Notes: generated from the sequence alone by a model not told the origin. 64,000 nt of DNA from Mesostigma viride (GCA_009746045.1 RPFO01000213.1:1038302-1102301); one strand, 5' to 3'; shown: positions 1-11,689, counted from the first letter of the stretch. Numbers and translations are program-made.

Positions 1-40
1 CCAAAGCATCGCCGTTTCCTTCTCGTGCGCGTGCGTGCAG

Positions 41-3000
41 GATGGCTCCAAGGTGGACGGCGACTTCTCGCTCCTGTCACCCCAGGAGCTGCTCACGCGG
101 TCCACGGCTGAGCTCAAGCAGCTGATCGCCGAGCGGCGGGAGGAGCGGCGCGAGGCGGCGGAGCAGAGGGAGAGGGCTGAACGCGCGCGCCAGCAGCTAG
201 AGGAGAGGAAGGCCGAGATGGGCGCAGGTGGGGGTGGGTTGGGGAAGTGGGTCTAGAAGCAGGAGAGGTAAGGTGTTTGATAAGGGAAGGAAGGCGATGG
301 GTGCAGGGGGGGGGGGGGGGCAAAGGGGGTTTGGAAGCAGGAGAGGGGAGGTTTAGTGAGGTGTATGGGGAGGGGAGGAAGGCGATGGGTGAAGGGGGGG
401 GCGGGCAAAGGGGGTTTGGAAGCAGGAGAGGGGAGGTTATAATGAGGTGTGTGGGGAGGGGAGGGAAGGTGGTGGGCGCAGGTGAGGGGGGCCGTTGGGG
501 TTTAAAGGCATGTGAGGTGGGATTAGAAAGGAGAGGATGGCCATCATGGCATGTGTGGGTGGGTGGGTTGGGGGGGGGAGAGGGGGCATGAAATGCAGAC
601 GGGGGGTAAGGGGTCTACGACACTTAAGGTATGGGCAGGTGGGCAAGTGGGCACAGGGGGCTGGAGGAGATGCCCTGCCGATAGATGTGTAAGGGCAGTG
701 GGGTCCAGGAAATCGGGCAGTGGTTGGAAAAAGGGCAGCAGGGGCAGGTGGAGCAAAGGCGAAGCACAGAGGGAGGCCCAGTCATATCGTGGGGCCATTA
801 CTGTTTCCTTCAACAGTGGCATAGTGTTCATCCTGCATGCTCCGCCCCTCCGCATGCCTCATGTGCCACCTGTCTCATTTGGCCACGTTGCTTCCTGCTG
901 CCACGTGTCGCGACCGCAGCCCCGATGGAGGAGGACGGCATGGCGGCGGTGGAAATACCCAGGAGCGGGGTCACCATATTGGAGGGTCACCAGTCTGAGG
1001 TTAGCACAGCGATCGTCAGGACATGGAGTTTCCCCGTTAGGCTAGTGATGGGCTTGTGACTCATCAAAGATTTTCGATAAGAGTGTGATGCAATATGTAG
1101 TTTCCTGTGACATTAGCGTCCAGTGATTGTGTTAATATGGTGCAGCATGAGGGCGCATGAGCCACGCTCAGTCTCCAGCCCCTGTGCACGATTTCGGATC
1201 TCGGCTTTGCGGGGGCAACACCTTCTCTGCTGTGGCCACTACAGTGACCATGGTAGCGACCATGACCATGACGTGAGGCTTCGCGAGGGCAGCCCCTTGC
1301 ATAAGAGGGCGCTTGCGTTTCAGTTGTAGATCATGGCGGCTTCGTCATGGCATGTGCAAGCTCATGTTTGCGGAGTGGGCGTGTGGCTACCACGTTCAAG
1401 TCCCCGTTGCGTCTCCTATGCCTTACATTTGGTCCGTGTCGCTCGCTTGTCTTCTGTCACCTGTCACACCTGTGTGCCATCCGCCAGGTGTTCATCTGCG
1501 CGTGGAGCCCCACGAGTTCGATGCTGGCGTCCGGGTAAGGGGGAGTGGGGGGATAAGGGGTGTTGTGGTTGGATGCTGGCGTTGGGGTAAGGGGGAGGAG
1601 GGGGATAAGGGGTGTTGTGGTTGGATGCTGGCGTTGGGGTAAGGGGAGGAGGGGATAAGGGGTGTTGTGGTTGGATGCTGGCGTTGGGGTAAGGGGGAGG
1701 AGGGGGATGAGGGGTGTTGTGGTTGGATGCTGGCGTTGGGGTAAGGGGGAGGAGGGGGATAAGGGGTGTTGTGGTTGGATGCTGGCGTTGGGGTAAGGGG
1801 GAGGAGGGGGATAAGGGTTGTTGTGGTTGGATGCTGGCATTGGGGTAAGGGGAGGAGGGGGATAAGGGGTGTTGTGGTCGGATGCTGGCGTTGGGGTAAG
1901 GGGGAGGAGGGGGATGAGGGGTGTTGTGGTTGGATGCTGGCGTTGGGGTAAGGGGGAGGAGGGGGATGAGGGGTGTTGTGGTCGGATGCTGGCGTTGGGG
2001 TAAGGGGGAGGAGGGGGATAAGGGGTGTTGTGGTTGGATGCTGGCGTTGGGGTAAGGGGGAGGAGGGGATGAGGGGTGTTGTGGTCGGATGCTGGCGTTG
2101 GGGTAAGGGGGAGGAGGGGGATGAGGGGTGTTGTGGTTGGATGCTGGCGTTGGGGTAAGGGGGAGGAGGGGATAAGGGGTGTTGTGGTTGGATGCTGGCG
2201 TCCGGTAAAGGGGGAGGAGGGGGATAAGGGGTGTTGTGGTTGGATGCTGGCGTCCGGGAAAGGGGGAGGAGGGGGATAAGGGGTGTTGTGGTTGGATGCT
2301 GGCGTTGGGGTCAGGGGGAGGAGGGGGATAAGGGGTGTTGTGGTTGTGCATGTGGGGTCGTGCTTGTGGGGTCGTGCTTCCATGCTGGCGTTTGGTAAGG
2401 GGAAGCCGACATGTTATGTTTGTAAATGCAGGAGCGTGGCTGGTTGCTGTTATATGTGATGTGGGTAAGGGAGTACTGTTGCATATTGGTTCTGTATGTC
2501 GTGGGCCGCCTTGACGATCGATCAATTTTTTTGGTTCGTTATATTTATTATTCACTAGTTTAGTGTGCCTGGGTAGCACAACCCCGTAATTAGTTAAACT
2601 CATGCCTTGGTCGTCTTTCCCATTGGTATGTGCGGCACCTGAATTCAAGCGATGGCACATTGTTCTCCGGCCTTCAATGTGACAGTAAATATCTGCCTTA
2701 TCCTAATGTTATGGTGGCTCCCTTGCTGCCATATACCGTGCCATGCCATGTGCGATGCTATCGTGGCACGTGGCGGCTGCCAGCTCGGGCGACTCGACGG
2801 CTCGCATCTGGACAATCCCCGAGGGCCCCGCACTGGCTTCTGGCGACGTACCGAAGCCGCTGGTGCTGAAGCATTTCAACAAGGCGAATGAGAAGAGCAA
2901 GGACGTGACCACGCTCGACTGGAACGTGCGTGCAGTATATGCTGTAGGATTCACTGTATATTCTAGTGTGTATGTTTGCATAGCGAGGGACAGTTGATAG

Positions 3001-6000
3001 TAGGTAATGCAGCAAGGCGAACAAGAAGTGCAGGTGACGTGATGGCAAGCCTGTGCTTGTTGCCTGATGGATAAGGACAGGATGGCTTGCGGAAGGAATG
3101 ATGGATAGGAGGTGGGGTGGTGCTGTAGATGCTGGGTGGAGGCATTCTCGAGGCACTGCAAATAGGAAAGATGGGGGGGTACGCAGGCAAACCCAGCCGC
3201 TCCAACATTGTGTGTATTAGATCACGACAATTACTTCAATTGGGTGCCCTCCACGCCTCTGTGTCGAGGCCTGCGGGATAATGTTGTTGGCGTCATGGAG
3301 ATGTGCTTGGGGTCTTTGGTTTCCATGCGGGATTGATTAAACCCTTATACTTCGTCACATGGGTACCAATAAAGGAGCCCTTCAACCCTTCTACACAACG
3401 AGGAGGGAGGGCACCGTCTCACTAGCTTGCACCAGCGTCCCCCCAGCGTCTCAAGCGAGCAGGCCACAGAGGACTCTTTCTGCACTTTTTGCAGGCCAAC
3501 TGTGGGTGCAATACAGCAAGAAGCAGGCTGACGCAGCGTGGATGCTGTAACGGTGAGGTGCTATCAAGACGAAGGCTGACACACAAGCGAATGGGCGCAA
3601 ACAACGGAGCCCTGGATGGTACATGAACGAAAGCGCCGCACATAATTCATGCCATTGACCAATGCCCCTCTTCAAAAAATCCAGGGTGTTGTGACCCCAA
3701 TCCGAGAACTTGTTTGTGTAGCCCTCCATTGCTTGCCACTTGTGTCACCTTCGATCAGCTGGCATTCATGCAGCTGTGCATGGGTCATGGGTGGTCGCAG
3801 GGACATCTTCGGGGTACAGGCATCTGACTGGTCGTGTGTATGTCGGGGTTGCTTTGTTTCGGGGTGGCGTGCACAGACGGTGGAAGTCCCTGGTTGCAGC
3901 GCCTGTCTTTGCTGGGTAGACGCGTATGCCTCCTGTTGGAAATGTTGCCAATGTGTTTGGGGTTCCGGATCTATAAGGACATCTTGGATTCCAGCTTGTC
4001 GTACTCAGCGCGGCCTTTCTAGGTTTGGCTGTGGGAATCTGACTCACCCTTCCCTGTCGGCCTCCGTTGTTTGCTGCCTTGACTTCAATTCATGGCGTCC
4101 CATGCCAGGGCGACGGCACGCTGCTGGCGACTGGGTCGTATGATGGGCAGGCCCGCATCTGGACAAGTGAAGGTGAGTCACGCAGGTGTGGGCTGGTAAG
4201 GGGAGGTGGGCCGCCATGGGTGGTGGCGAGTGAAGGTGGGTCTTTTTGTATGGTGATAAGGGGAGGTGGGTAACTTGGCATGATGACGGGAGGGGAGGCA
4301 GGTTTCTCCAGTGTGGTTGAGGGAATGCGCTCTCTGGCGTGTGTCGAGAAAAGGGGGGGTGGGGTCCGCCAAGGGCACATCGTGACACCATCGCTTTGGG
4401 CAGATGGGTTGGCATGGATGGATGAGTTGACATGTTGGACCAATGCTGGATGAGTTGGCATGTTAAACCAATGCTGGATGAGTTGGCATGTTGGACCAAT
4501 GCTGGATAAGTTGGCACGTTGGACCAATGCTGGATGAGTGGGCATCTTTAACTTATGCTGGACCAATGCTGGATGATGGCTATTTGGGATATCTCGGTAC
4601 GCCTCTCCCGGTTGTGCTTGTTGCCACATGCCGCACGCCAGCTCCGGCCACCGTCCACCCAGCTTTGTTCAGCTTCTATAGTGCTATAGATAACCCTCGC
4701 CAGTGTCCTGACCAGCTTGGTTTATACCTGACCGCTGGGCCACCCTGGGTCATACCTGATCACCCTGGGCCCTCTTCCGCCCTGCGTGTCGACCCGCCCC
4801 AGGTGAGCTGCGCGCGACGCTGAGCAAGCACAAGGGCCCCATCTTCAGCCTGCGCTGGAACCGCAGCGGCGAGTACCTGCTGAGCGGCAGTGTGGACAAG
4901 ACGAGCATCATCTGGGACGCGCGCACGGGCGAGGTCAAGCAGCAGTTCGAGTTCCACAACGGTGAGGCGGGGGGGGGGGGGCGGGGGGGGGGGGGCAGAG
5001 AAGTGTGGATGGAGGGTGGGAGCAAGGGAGTAAGGGTAGCGTTGGTGGAGGGTGGGAGTAGGGTAGTAAGGGTTCGGCGGAGGGGCAGGGAATCATGGAT
5101 GCAGTGGGGCAGCAATGCGAAGGTTGATGGAGCATGGGAGGGAAGGGACTTGTTCCTGAAGGTGGGGAGGGCATCCAGTTGTTGATGGGGCAGACATGCC
5201 AGATAGCAGGGAAGACCCTGGGAAGGGGGGCAAGGGAGAAGGGGAGGGCACGCGTGGGTCAAGGGAGCAGGGGACCACCATGTTCCCAGCCACCGCTCTC
5301 CTGATCAGCACTATCATGGTCGTCGCTGCTAGACCGCGAATTCCAGTGGCATGGGTTGCAGCGTTGTCATCGCTCTTATCATCGTTGGGACATCAACAGT
5401 TCTACTCGGTCCCTTATTTGCGGCTGTGGTATCTTAAACCGTGTTTTGTGGCTTTCTGGACGCCATGTGACGTATGCAGTACGACCCTTCGGAAACCTGG
5501 CATCGCTCCTATATCCTCATCCACCGCTCTCATCTGCATTTCTTGGCCCGTGCCTCACATTCTCATACCTCTTCCTCCAAACTAACTTGTCTCGCCCGCC
5601 CACCATCCAGCCACCTGTGCTCCCCGCATGCCTCCCATCCCATGACGCTTTCACCGCAATGACCGTGTAGCGTGCACATGCATCTATCGTGCATTATCGC
5701 ATGCTATTCACCACCATCGCCTGTGCTATACACGTGCTATTGCATGCTATTCACCACCATCGCCTGTGCTATACACGTGCTATTGCATGCTATTCACCAC
5801 CATCGCCTGTGCTATACACGTGCATTAACGCATGCTATTCACCACCATCGCCTGTGCTATACACGTGCATTAACGCATGCTATTCACCACCATCGCCTGT
5901 GCTATACACGTGCATTATCGCATGCTATTCACCACCATCGCCTGTGCTATACACGTGCATTAACGCATGCTATTCACCACCATCGCCTGTGCTATACACG

Positions 6001-9000
6001 TGCATTAACGCATGCTATTCACCACCATCGCCTGTGCTATACACGTGCATTAACGCATGCTATTCACCACCATCGCCTGTGCTATACACGTGCATTATCG
6101 CATGCTATTCACCACCATCGCCTGTGCTATACACGTGCATTATCGCATGCTATTCACCACCATCGCCTGTGCTATACACGTGCATTATCGCATGCTATTC
6201 ACCACCATCGCCTGTGCTATACACGTGCATTATCGCATGCTATTCACCACCATCGCCTGTGCTATACACGTGCATTAACGCATGCTATTCACCACCATCG
6301 CCTGTGCTATACACGTGCATTAACGCATGCTATTCACCACCATCGCCTGTGCTATACACGTGCATTATCGCATGCTATTCACCACCATCGCCTGTGCTAT
6401 ACACGTGCATTAACGCATGCTATTCACCACCATCGCCTGTGCTATACACGTGCATTATCGCATGCTATTCACCACCATCGCCTGTGCTATACACGTGCAT
6501 TAACGCATGCTATTCACCACCATCGCCTGTGCTATACACGTGCATTAACGCATGCTATTCACCACCATCGCCTGTGCTATACACGTGCATTAACGCATGC
6601 TATTCACCACCATCGCCTGTGCTATACACGTGCATTATCGCATGCTATTCACCACCATCGCCTGTGCTATACACGTGCATTATCGCATGCTATTCACCAC
6701 CATCGGCTGTGCTATACACGTGCATTAACGCATGCTATTCACCACCATCGCCTGTGCTATACATGTGCTATTTGGGGACGCCAGCGCCCATGCTGGACGT
6801 GGACTGGCGGAACAATGTGACCTTTGCCACCTGCTCCACGGACCGCTTCATCTACGTGTGCAAGCTGGGGGAGAACAAGCCCGTCAAGTCGTTCCAGGGC
6901 CACAAGGTAGGGGTGGCAGAATAAGCCCGTCGAGTTGCTCCAGGGCCACAAGGTAGGGGTGGCATGGGTGAAGGGGGGATGGCCAGGATTGACGACAAGC
7001 AAGCCCATATCCACAAGCAGGGGCCACTGTAGCCGCAAGGTAGGGGTGTCCAGCATTAGCAACCAGCACATGGTCAAAAGCATGGGCAATGATAGCCGCA
7101 AGATGGGGATGGCCAGGATTACCAAGAAGCACGCAAGTACAAGCATTAGCCAGGATGGCCAGGATGGGTGTTGTGCGTGGGCAGGATAAGGTGGGGAGGA
7201 CCCGAGGGACAGGAGAGGGGAGGTAAAAGGAAGGATGGGTACTAAAGGGGGTGATGAGGACATGAAGAGTACCTTGGTCTTTCGTCCCGTCTGCATGTCA
7301 GTCCTCCTGCGGCTCTGGGTCGAACCTCCTGTCCCCATCTGCGTGCCATGTCGCCACGGCTCTTGCCCCCACCTGCTTGTGGTCGTGTCGTGTTGATTCG
7401 GCTCTCCCAATCGTGTGTAATCTTGTTTCTGCAGCACCAGGAATCTGTTGGTCAATTAACTAACTGTCTAATGATCAACCATCTGCATGCCGTGTTCACC
7501 CACCATGCAGGACGAGGTGAACGCGATCAAGTGGGACCCCACAGGGACGTACCTGGCCTCCTGCTCCGATGACTGCACTGCGAAGGTGCGCCGTTGCATC
7601 GCCTCCTAAATAGCTTCACCGTGGCTCCTTCATATCTTTGCTCGGCCTTGGTTATAGCTTTGCTGTAGCTTAAGAAGGCCTCCTTTCGAGCTTCACAAGG
7701 CCTTATTTATAGCCTTGCTAGGCCTCATTTTTAGCAACCTTTGCTGTATCTTCGCAAGGCAGCCACTCGTGTCCTGTGGTTAGTGTCCAAGTCCATGGCC
7801 ATGGGTGCCCTTGTTCCCCTCATGGAGGTGGCCTGCTCAGTGCAGTCATGGGTCCGCAAGGCAACCTCTCCGAACCCTGGCTTCGTCCGATGGAATGTTT
7901 CCGCTGGCGTCCGTGGTTGTCACTGCGGCGGCCTGCGTACCTATCCACCTTGGCCGGCCCCTGCTGCGGCTCCCCCCCTCAGCCCTGCCGCACGTCCCCC
8001 TTTGGCTCACCTTGTCCCCTTCCCCTTGAGCCCTTGGCTTGTCCTTCCCCATTTACCCTCCCCCTGGCCCAGATCTGGAGCCTGAAGCAGGACAAGTGCG
8101 TGCACGACTTCCGCGAGCACGCCAAGGAGATCTACACGATCAAGTGGAGCCCGACAGGGCCTGGCACCGCCAACCCGAACAAGCAGCTCGTGCTGGCGAG
8201 GTACAGTGACCAGCGTAGCGAGCAGCACACAGTAACCGAACAAGCCGCTTGTGCTTGCCAGGTATAGTGACCAACATGGCCAGGAGTGTACAGTGACCGA
8301 ACAAGCAGCTCGTGCTGTCCGGTACAATCAGTGGGATCTCCATCGCAAAGCCCTGTGGTGGGATCCCCATCGCAAAGGCCGGTGTGGAGATGCAATAGAC
8401 CACCCATTTACGGGCCGAACGCACGCATGGGCATCCGTTTGGGCACACATCCAATTCTGCTGGCGCCTAGTCTTCGGGCACCAGTTTCGTGCGTGGGCAT
8501 AGATCATTGATTGCCTAATTACGGACTTGAGATGGGGTGTTTGCGTGGGAAGAGATGGGGCCGTTCTGCGGGCCGCAGGTGTGCGGCGCGATGGTTTTGG
8601 CCAATGTCGTGTTTTGGCAGTGAGTCTTGCCACGCGTACTGCTGGTCCACTACCCCACGCTCCCACCACGCGCCTGCCCCTTCCCCGTGTCACTCTCACG
8701 CCCCATTAGAATGTATGCTTGCGATGTCTAGCCTGCCTCATGGACATGATGCCCGCTAGTTTAAAAACACCCTTCCTCGTGCTTGCACGCTTGCCTTGTA
8801 TGGATGCCCACGGCTGCTCCACCCGCGGTGCATCCGCATTGTGCCCTGACCCAACACCTCCACCCCTGTCCCTTTGCCTGTCCTTGCACCTGGGGTCTGT
8901 GCCTTGATGTCCGTGCCTCATGTGCCCACATGCGTGCCACCCCCCGCGCCTTGTTGGACGCCAGCATCAAGCTCTCGTCCTCACACTGTTGTATCCATGT

Positions 9001-11650
9001 CTTCATGCCTCCTCTGTCCCTTCCGCCCCCATGTGTCCTGTGCCCGCAGCGCCTCGTTTGACGCCAGCATTAAGCTGTGGGACATCGAGCAGGGCGGATC
9101 CATCTACTCGCTCACCAAGCACAGGTACGTGTCCTGGCTCGGTCTACTCGCTCACCAAGCACAGGTACGTGTCCTGGCTCGGTCTACTCGCTCACCAAGC
9201 ACAGGTACGTGTCCTGGCTCGGTCTACTCGCTCACCAAGCACAGGTACGTGTACTGGCTCGGTCTACTCGCTCACCAAGCACAGGTACGTGTACTGGCTT
9301 GGTCTACTCGCTCACCAAGCACAGGTACGTGTACTGGATTGGTCTACTCGCTCACCAAGCACAGGTACGTGTCCTGGCTTGGTCTACTCGCTCACCAAGC
9401 ACAGGTACGTGTACTGGCTTGGTCTACTCGCTCACCAAGCACAGGTACGTGTACTGGCTTGGTCTACTCGCTCACCAAGCACAGGTACGTGTACTGGCTT
9501 GGTCTACTCGCTCACCAAGCACAGGTACGTGTACTGGCTTGGTCTACTCGCTCACCAAGCACAGGAACGTGTACAGGCATTCACGCCTTAAGTTGGGTTC
9601 GAGGGTTTCTTCGGGTCAACCCAACTTAAGGCGTGAACCCAACTTAAGGCGTTAAGTTACCATAACTTGCGACCCCCCGCCCTGCTGATGGACTTTAGGG
9701 TGTCTTTTGATAGCTCTCGTCAAGGTTAATCGAACTGAACTCAAGAATTCATCCCCAAGGTCGTATTTCGGGTCGTAACTTCGATGCAAGTCATCAAACC
9801 GTCTGTAGGCAGGTGAAGCCCCACACAGCACGGTGCTAGCCAAACCTGCCTAACTTAACTACACGCATAATAGGGCATGCGTGTTTTATGAGTAATCGTA
9901 AACAGTGTAGCGCTGTTGGTTTGACAGCTTGCCCTCATTGCCGGCCACCTGCATTCTCGCCTCTGGTGTCTCGTTTCTGCTTTTTGTTGGACTCTGCCGT
10001 GCTGTTTGAAAACCGTTCGTTCCATTTGGCCTTATCAGTTTTGCCATTGGGTCGCATTCAGTTTATCAGTGATGGGTTCAAATGTGACGAACGCCTTTGA
10101 ACAGCAAGCCGTTTGCCCATCCCGTAGTGGTCAAAATCACTTTGCGTCTAATTGTTTGCGAATCGACCTCGCAAACTGCTATTAATGGGCTTCATTTTGG
10201 GCCGCAAAGTTCAAATGTTACCGCGCCGCGCCTGCGCCGCGCCGCACAGCCCCAAGCCTAGCTATTTTAATCAGTGCTATACCCAATGGATCAATAAAAT
10301 TCCTCAGTTGGGTAGTTGGGTTACATCGAAAGGGGGCCAAGGGATATGAAGTCGGTGAGATGAAGCCCCTGACCACAAACGAGTCGATCGGCACGCAAAC
10401 CTAAAACTTTGCCTTTGTTTTGGGTCGCAAACTATACATTTCACCTTGTTTTGGGGTCGCAAAGTAATTATTCGTTAAGTGATTTTGACCACTACGGTAT
10501 ATCTCTAGAATTGACGTCTGGCTACGAATTCCAAATTACAATACAATGATCAAGGAGACAGCCAGCCCAGGCCACAATGATCACTGAATCAGCAACCAAC
10601 TGACCAAGATCCGCAGTGAATTCTAGGTTTGAAGTGTTGGGTTGCCCAGGCTGGCGAACACCCACAAGTGGCTGCAGTCAAAAACAGTGCTACACTGCGC
10701 TAGAAGCCAGTCCACGCCTTCAGTAGGGTTTTTGCTAGTACAGCCAGCAGCCTGAAGTTGGGTTCGCCATGCAGCCAACTGCGACCCAACTTAAGGCGTG
10801 AACCCAACTTAAGCCAACCCAACATAACGTGTTAATGACTGTACTGGCTCGGTCTACTCGCTCACCAAGACCTGGTACATTTATAATGGCGCTATCTACC
10901 CGCACAGGTATCACCAAGGACAGGTGTGTGGGCTTGCAGTGACTATTTGGCCACTAAGCACAGATGCATCTCGTGGCTTGGTCTACTTGCTCACTCGCAA
11001 TAGCCCAGGTATGTTACCTAGTCACCAGGCACAGGCAAGGCAACCAAGGCGTATCCGTGTAGCAGATCTATGAGCAAAATCTATCGACAAGAACTATGCA
11101 GCAAGGTGTCCCACCAAGGAATAGCAGCATGGCTGGTGATTTCGCACAGTGTTACGTAACAACTTGTTTCACGGTGCATGTTAAAGCTATAAACCACCCA
11201 AACATATATTCCTCATGTTCTCAACCACACACCAGTGTCATGTCAAGCTGATAAGCCACCCACCGACTCATTCCTCATGTTCACGTTCATAATGCCTCGT
11301 CCTTCCTGCCCCGTACCTCCCACTTCGATTTCCCCGCCCTCATCCCCCCTGCCCGCTCCCCCTGCCTCGTCCCTCCCGCCTTTTTCTCTCCGCCCCTTAT
11401 CGCTCCCCTCCCCTCCTTTTTCCCCACCAGCGATCCGGTCTACTCGGTCGCGTTCAGCCCTAACGGCGAGTTCCTGGCCTCAGGATCCTTCGATCGCTGC
11501 CTGCACATCTGGAGTGTCAAGGATGGGTCGCTCGTGCGCACGTACAAGGGCAGCGGCGGCATCTTTGAGGTGTGCTGGAACAAGGACGGCGACCGCGTGG
11601 CCGCCTGCTTCTCCAACAACAGCGTCTGCGTGCTCGACTTCCGCATGTAG
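41..11650 (+). CDS. HOS15: TBL1/TBL1XR1/HOS15-type WD40 repeat protein, 5' partial
   Basis: Exons: 41-227, 920-999, 1488-1534, 2784-2925, 4109-4172, 4803-4961, 6785-6906, 7511-7585, 8073-8200, 9050-9124, 11431-11650. All ten introns are GT-AG, phases agree, and the join is 1299 nt (432 residues plus stop). An acceptor just before 41 shows the LisH/F-box-like N-terminus lies upstream of the window. A charged coiled-coil-like linker (rich in E, R, A) occupies residues 20-60 of this part, followed by eight WD repeats with hallmark strings such as [41 protein letters not shown] and IFEVCW. The order and the insert-containing sixth repeat match animal TBL1XR1 and plant HOS15 throughout. Family members are nuclear adaptors of histone-deacetylase co-repressor complexes, and HOS15 also serves a CUL4 ubiquitin ligase. 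Oddity: at least four and perhaps six of the ten 5' splice sites are followed by tandem copies of themselves. Confidence 0.93.
224..490 (+). repeat. G-rich degenerate repeat in TBL1 intron 1
   Basis: Three or four imperfect units of roughly 85-95 bp carry GGAAGGCGATGGGTG-type sequence and G runs. Each recalls the end of the preceding exon (GAGATGGGCGCAG followed by GTGG). The last unit, near 464-485, again reads GGGCGCAG followed by GTGAGG, so it holds a donor-like site. The rest of the intron (to 919) shows no gene. Confidence 0.6.
1519..2345 (+). repeat. 52-bp minisatellite seeded on the exon 3 donor
   Basis: About 16 tandem units of 51-52 bp follow TBL1 exon 3. The exon ends GATGCTGGCGTCCGG followed by GTAAGG. 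Every later unit contains GATGCTGGCGTTGG followed by GGTAAGG, then G-runs separated by short A/T spacers. Each unit therefore carries a copied 5' splice site and at least four runs of three or more G on the sense strand. A few units keep TCCGG instead of TTGGG, resembling the exon itself. Confidence 0.9.
4166..4575 (+). repeat. Short repeats after TBL1 exon 5
   Basis: The exon 5 end AGTGAAG|GTGAGT recurs 63 bp downstream as AGTGAAG|GTGGGT (ends 4172 and 4235). Further on, 4415-4575 holds several copies of a unit of about 28 bp containing GACCAATGCTGGATGA and GTTGGCATGTT. This is non-coding intron sequence. Confidence 0.6.
5690..6770 (+). repeat. 45-bp minisatellite in TBL1 intron 6
   Basis: About 24 nearly identical 45-bp units contain CATGCTATTCACCACCATCG and GCTATACACGTGC. 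Variation is almost confined to TTAAC versus TTATC at the unit end. Because 45 is a multiple of three, two forward frames stay open for roughly 400 codons, but the peptides are pure repeat and the array sits wholly inside the intron, ending 15 bp before the exon 7 acceptor at 6784. I regard it as non-coding. Confidence 0.92.
6870..7045 (+). repeat. Tandem copies of the TBL1 exon 7 end and donor
   Basis: Exon 7 ends at 6906 with CCAGGGCCACAAG|GTAGGGG. The next 46 bp repeat this, ending at 6952 with CAGGGCCACAAG|GTAGGGG and preserving AAGCCCGTC upstream. A more diverged third copy ends at 7039 (AGCCGCAAG|GTAGGGG). All lie in intron 7. Confidence 0.85.
8172..8335 (+). repeat. Three tandem copies of the TBL1 exon 9 end and donor
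   Basis: Exon 9 ends at 8200 in CAGCTCGTGCTGGCGAG|GTACAG. Copies with about 60-bp spacing end at 8261 (GCTTGTGCTTGCCAG|GTATAG) and 8321 (CAGCTCGTGCTGTCCG|GTACAA). ACCGAACAAGC precedes each copy, as CCGAACAAGC precedes the genuine site. Confidence 0.88.
9100..9574 (+). repeat. 40-bp minisatellite seeded on the TBL1 exon 10 donor
   Basis: The genuine exon 10 ends at 9124 (CTCACCAAGCACAG|GTACGTG). Eleven further 40-bp units follow, starting at 9141 and every 40 bp to 9541, each repeating GTCTACTCGCTCACCAAGC then ACAG|GTACGTG. The last unit reads ACAGGAACG, so its donor GT is lost. Another partial unit resumes at 10841 after an inserted element. The unit has no stop codon in any forward frame, giving long spurious reading frames. 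Confidence 0.93.
9575..10840. mobile_element. Unclassified 1.27-kb insertion with inverted, hairpin-forming ends
   Basis: This block interrupts the 40-bp minisatellite of TBL1 intron 10. TGTAC flanks it on both sides (9570-9574 and 10840-10844), compatible with a 5-bp target duplication. The left end folds into a perfect stem: CACGCCTTAAGTTGGGTT near 9582 pairs with AACCCAACTTAAGGCGTG near 9617. Copies of the same motif recur at 10740-10815 near the right end. No transposase-like reading frame is visible, and a second terminal-inverted-repeat element is nested inside. Confidence 0.6.
10122..10497. mobile_element. Nested 376-bp MITE-like element with 21-bp perfect TIRs
   Basis: The element begins CCGTAGTGGTCAAAATCA and ends with the exact inverse (TGATTTTGACCACTACGG). 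The inverted match covers 21 bp at 10122-10142 and 10477-10497. Internal short repeats contain TCGCAAA. No coding capacity is present and flanking duplications are not clear, so superfamily is unassigned. It lies within the 9575-10840 insertion. Confidence 0.75.
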
Positions 11651-11689
11651 AGCGGTGCTCCAGATGTGAGGAGGATTCCGCATGCAGAG

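Noticed and set aside
1457..2660. Minus-strand Pro-rich frames of 308 and 398 codons (extensin-like appearance)
   Set aside because: They are antisense to the donor-seeded 52-bp minisatellite of TBL1 intron 3.
5690..6770. CRISPR-like regular repeat array
   Set aside because: Units are contiguous with no unique spacers, no cas genes are present and the setting is a eukaryotic intron. The same holds for the 9100-9574 and 19700-20146 arrays.
5672..6924. Plus-strand His/Cys-rich frames of 382 and 411 codons
   Set aside because: They are pure translation of the 45-bp intron array running into exon 7 in the wrong context. No upstream start or homology supports a gene.
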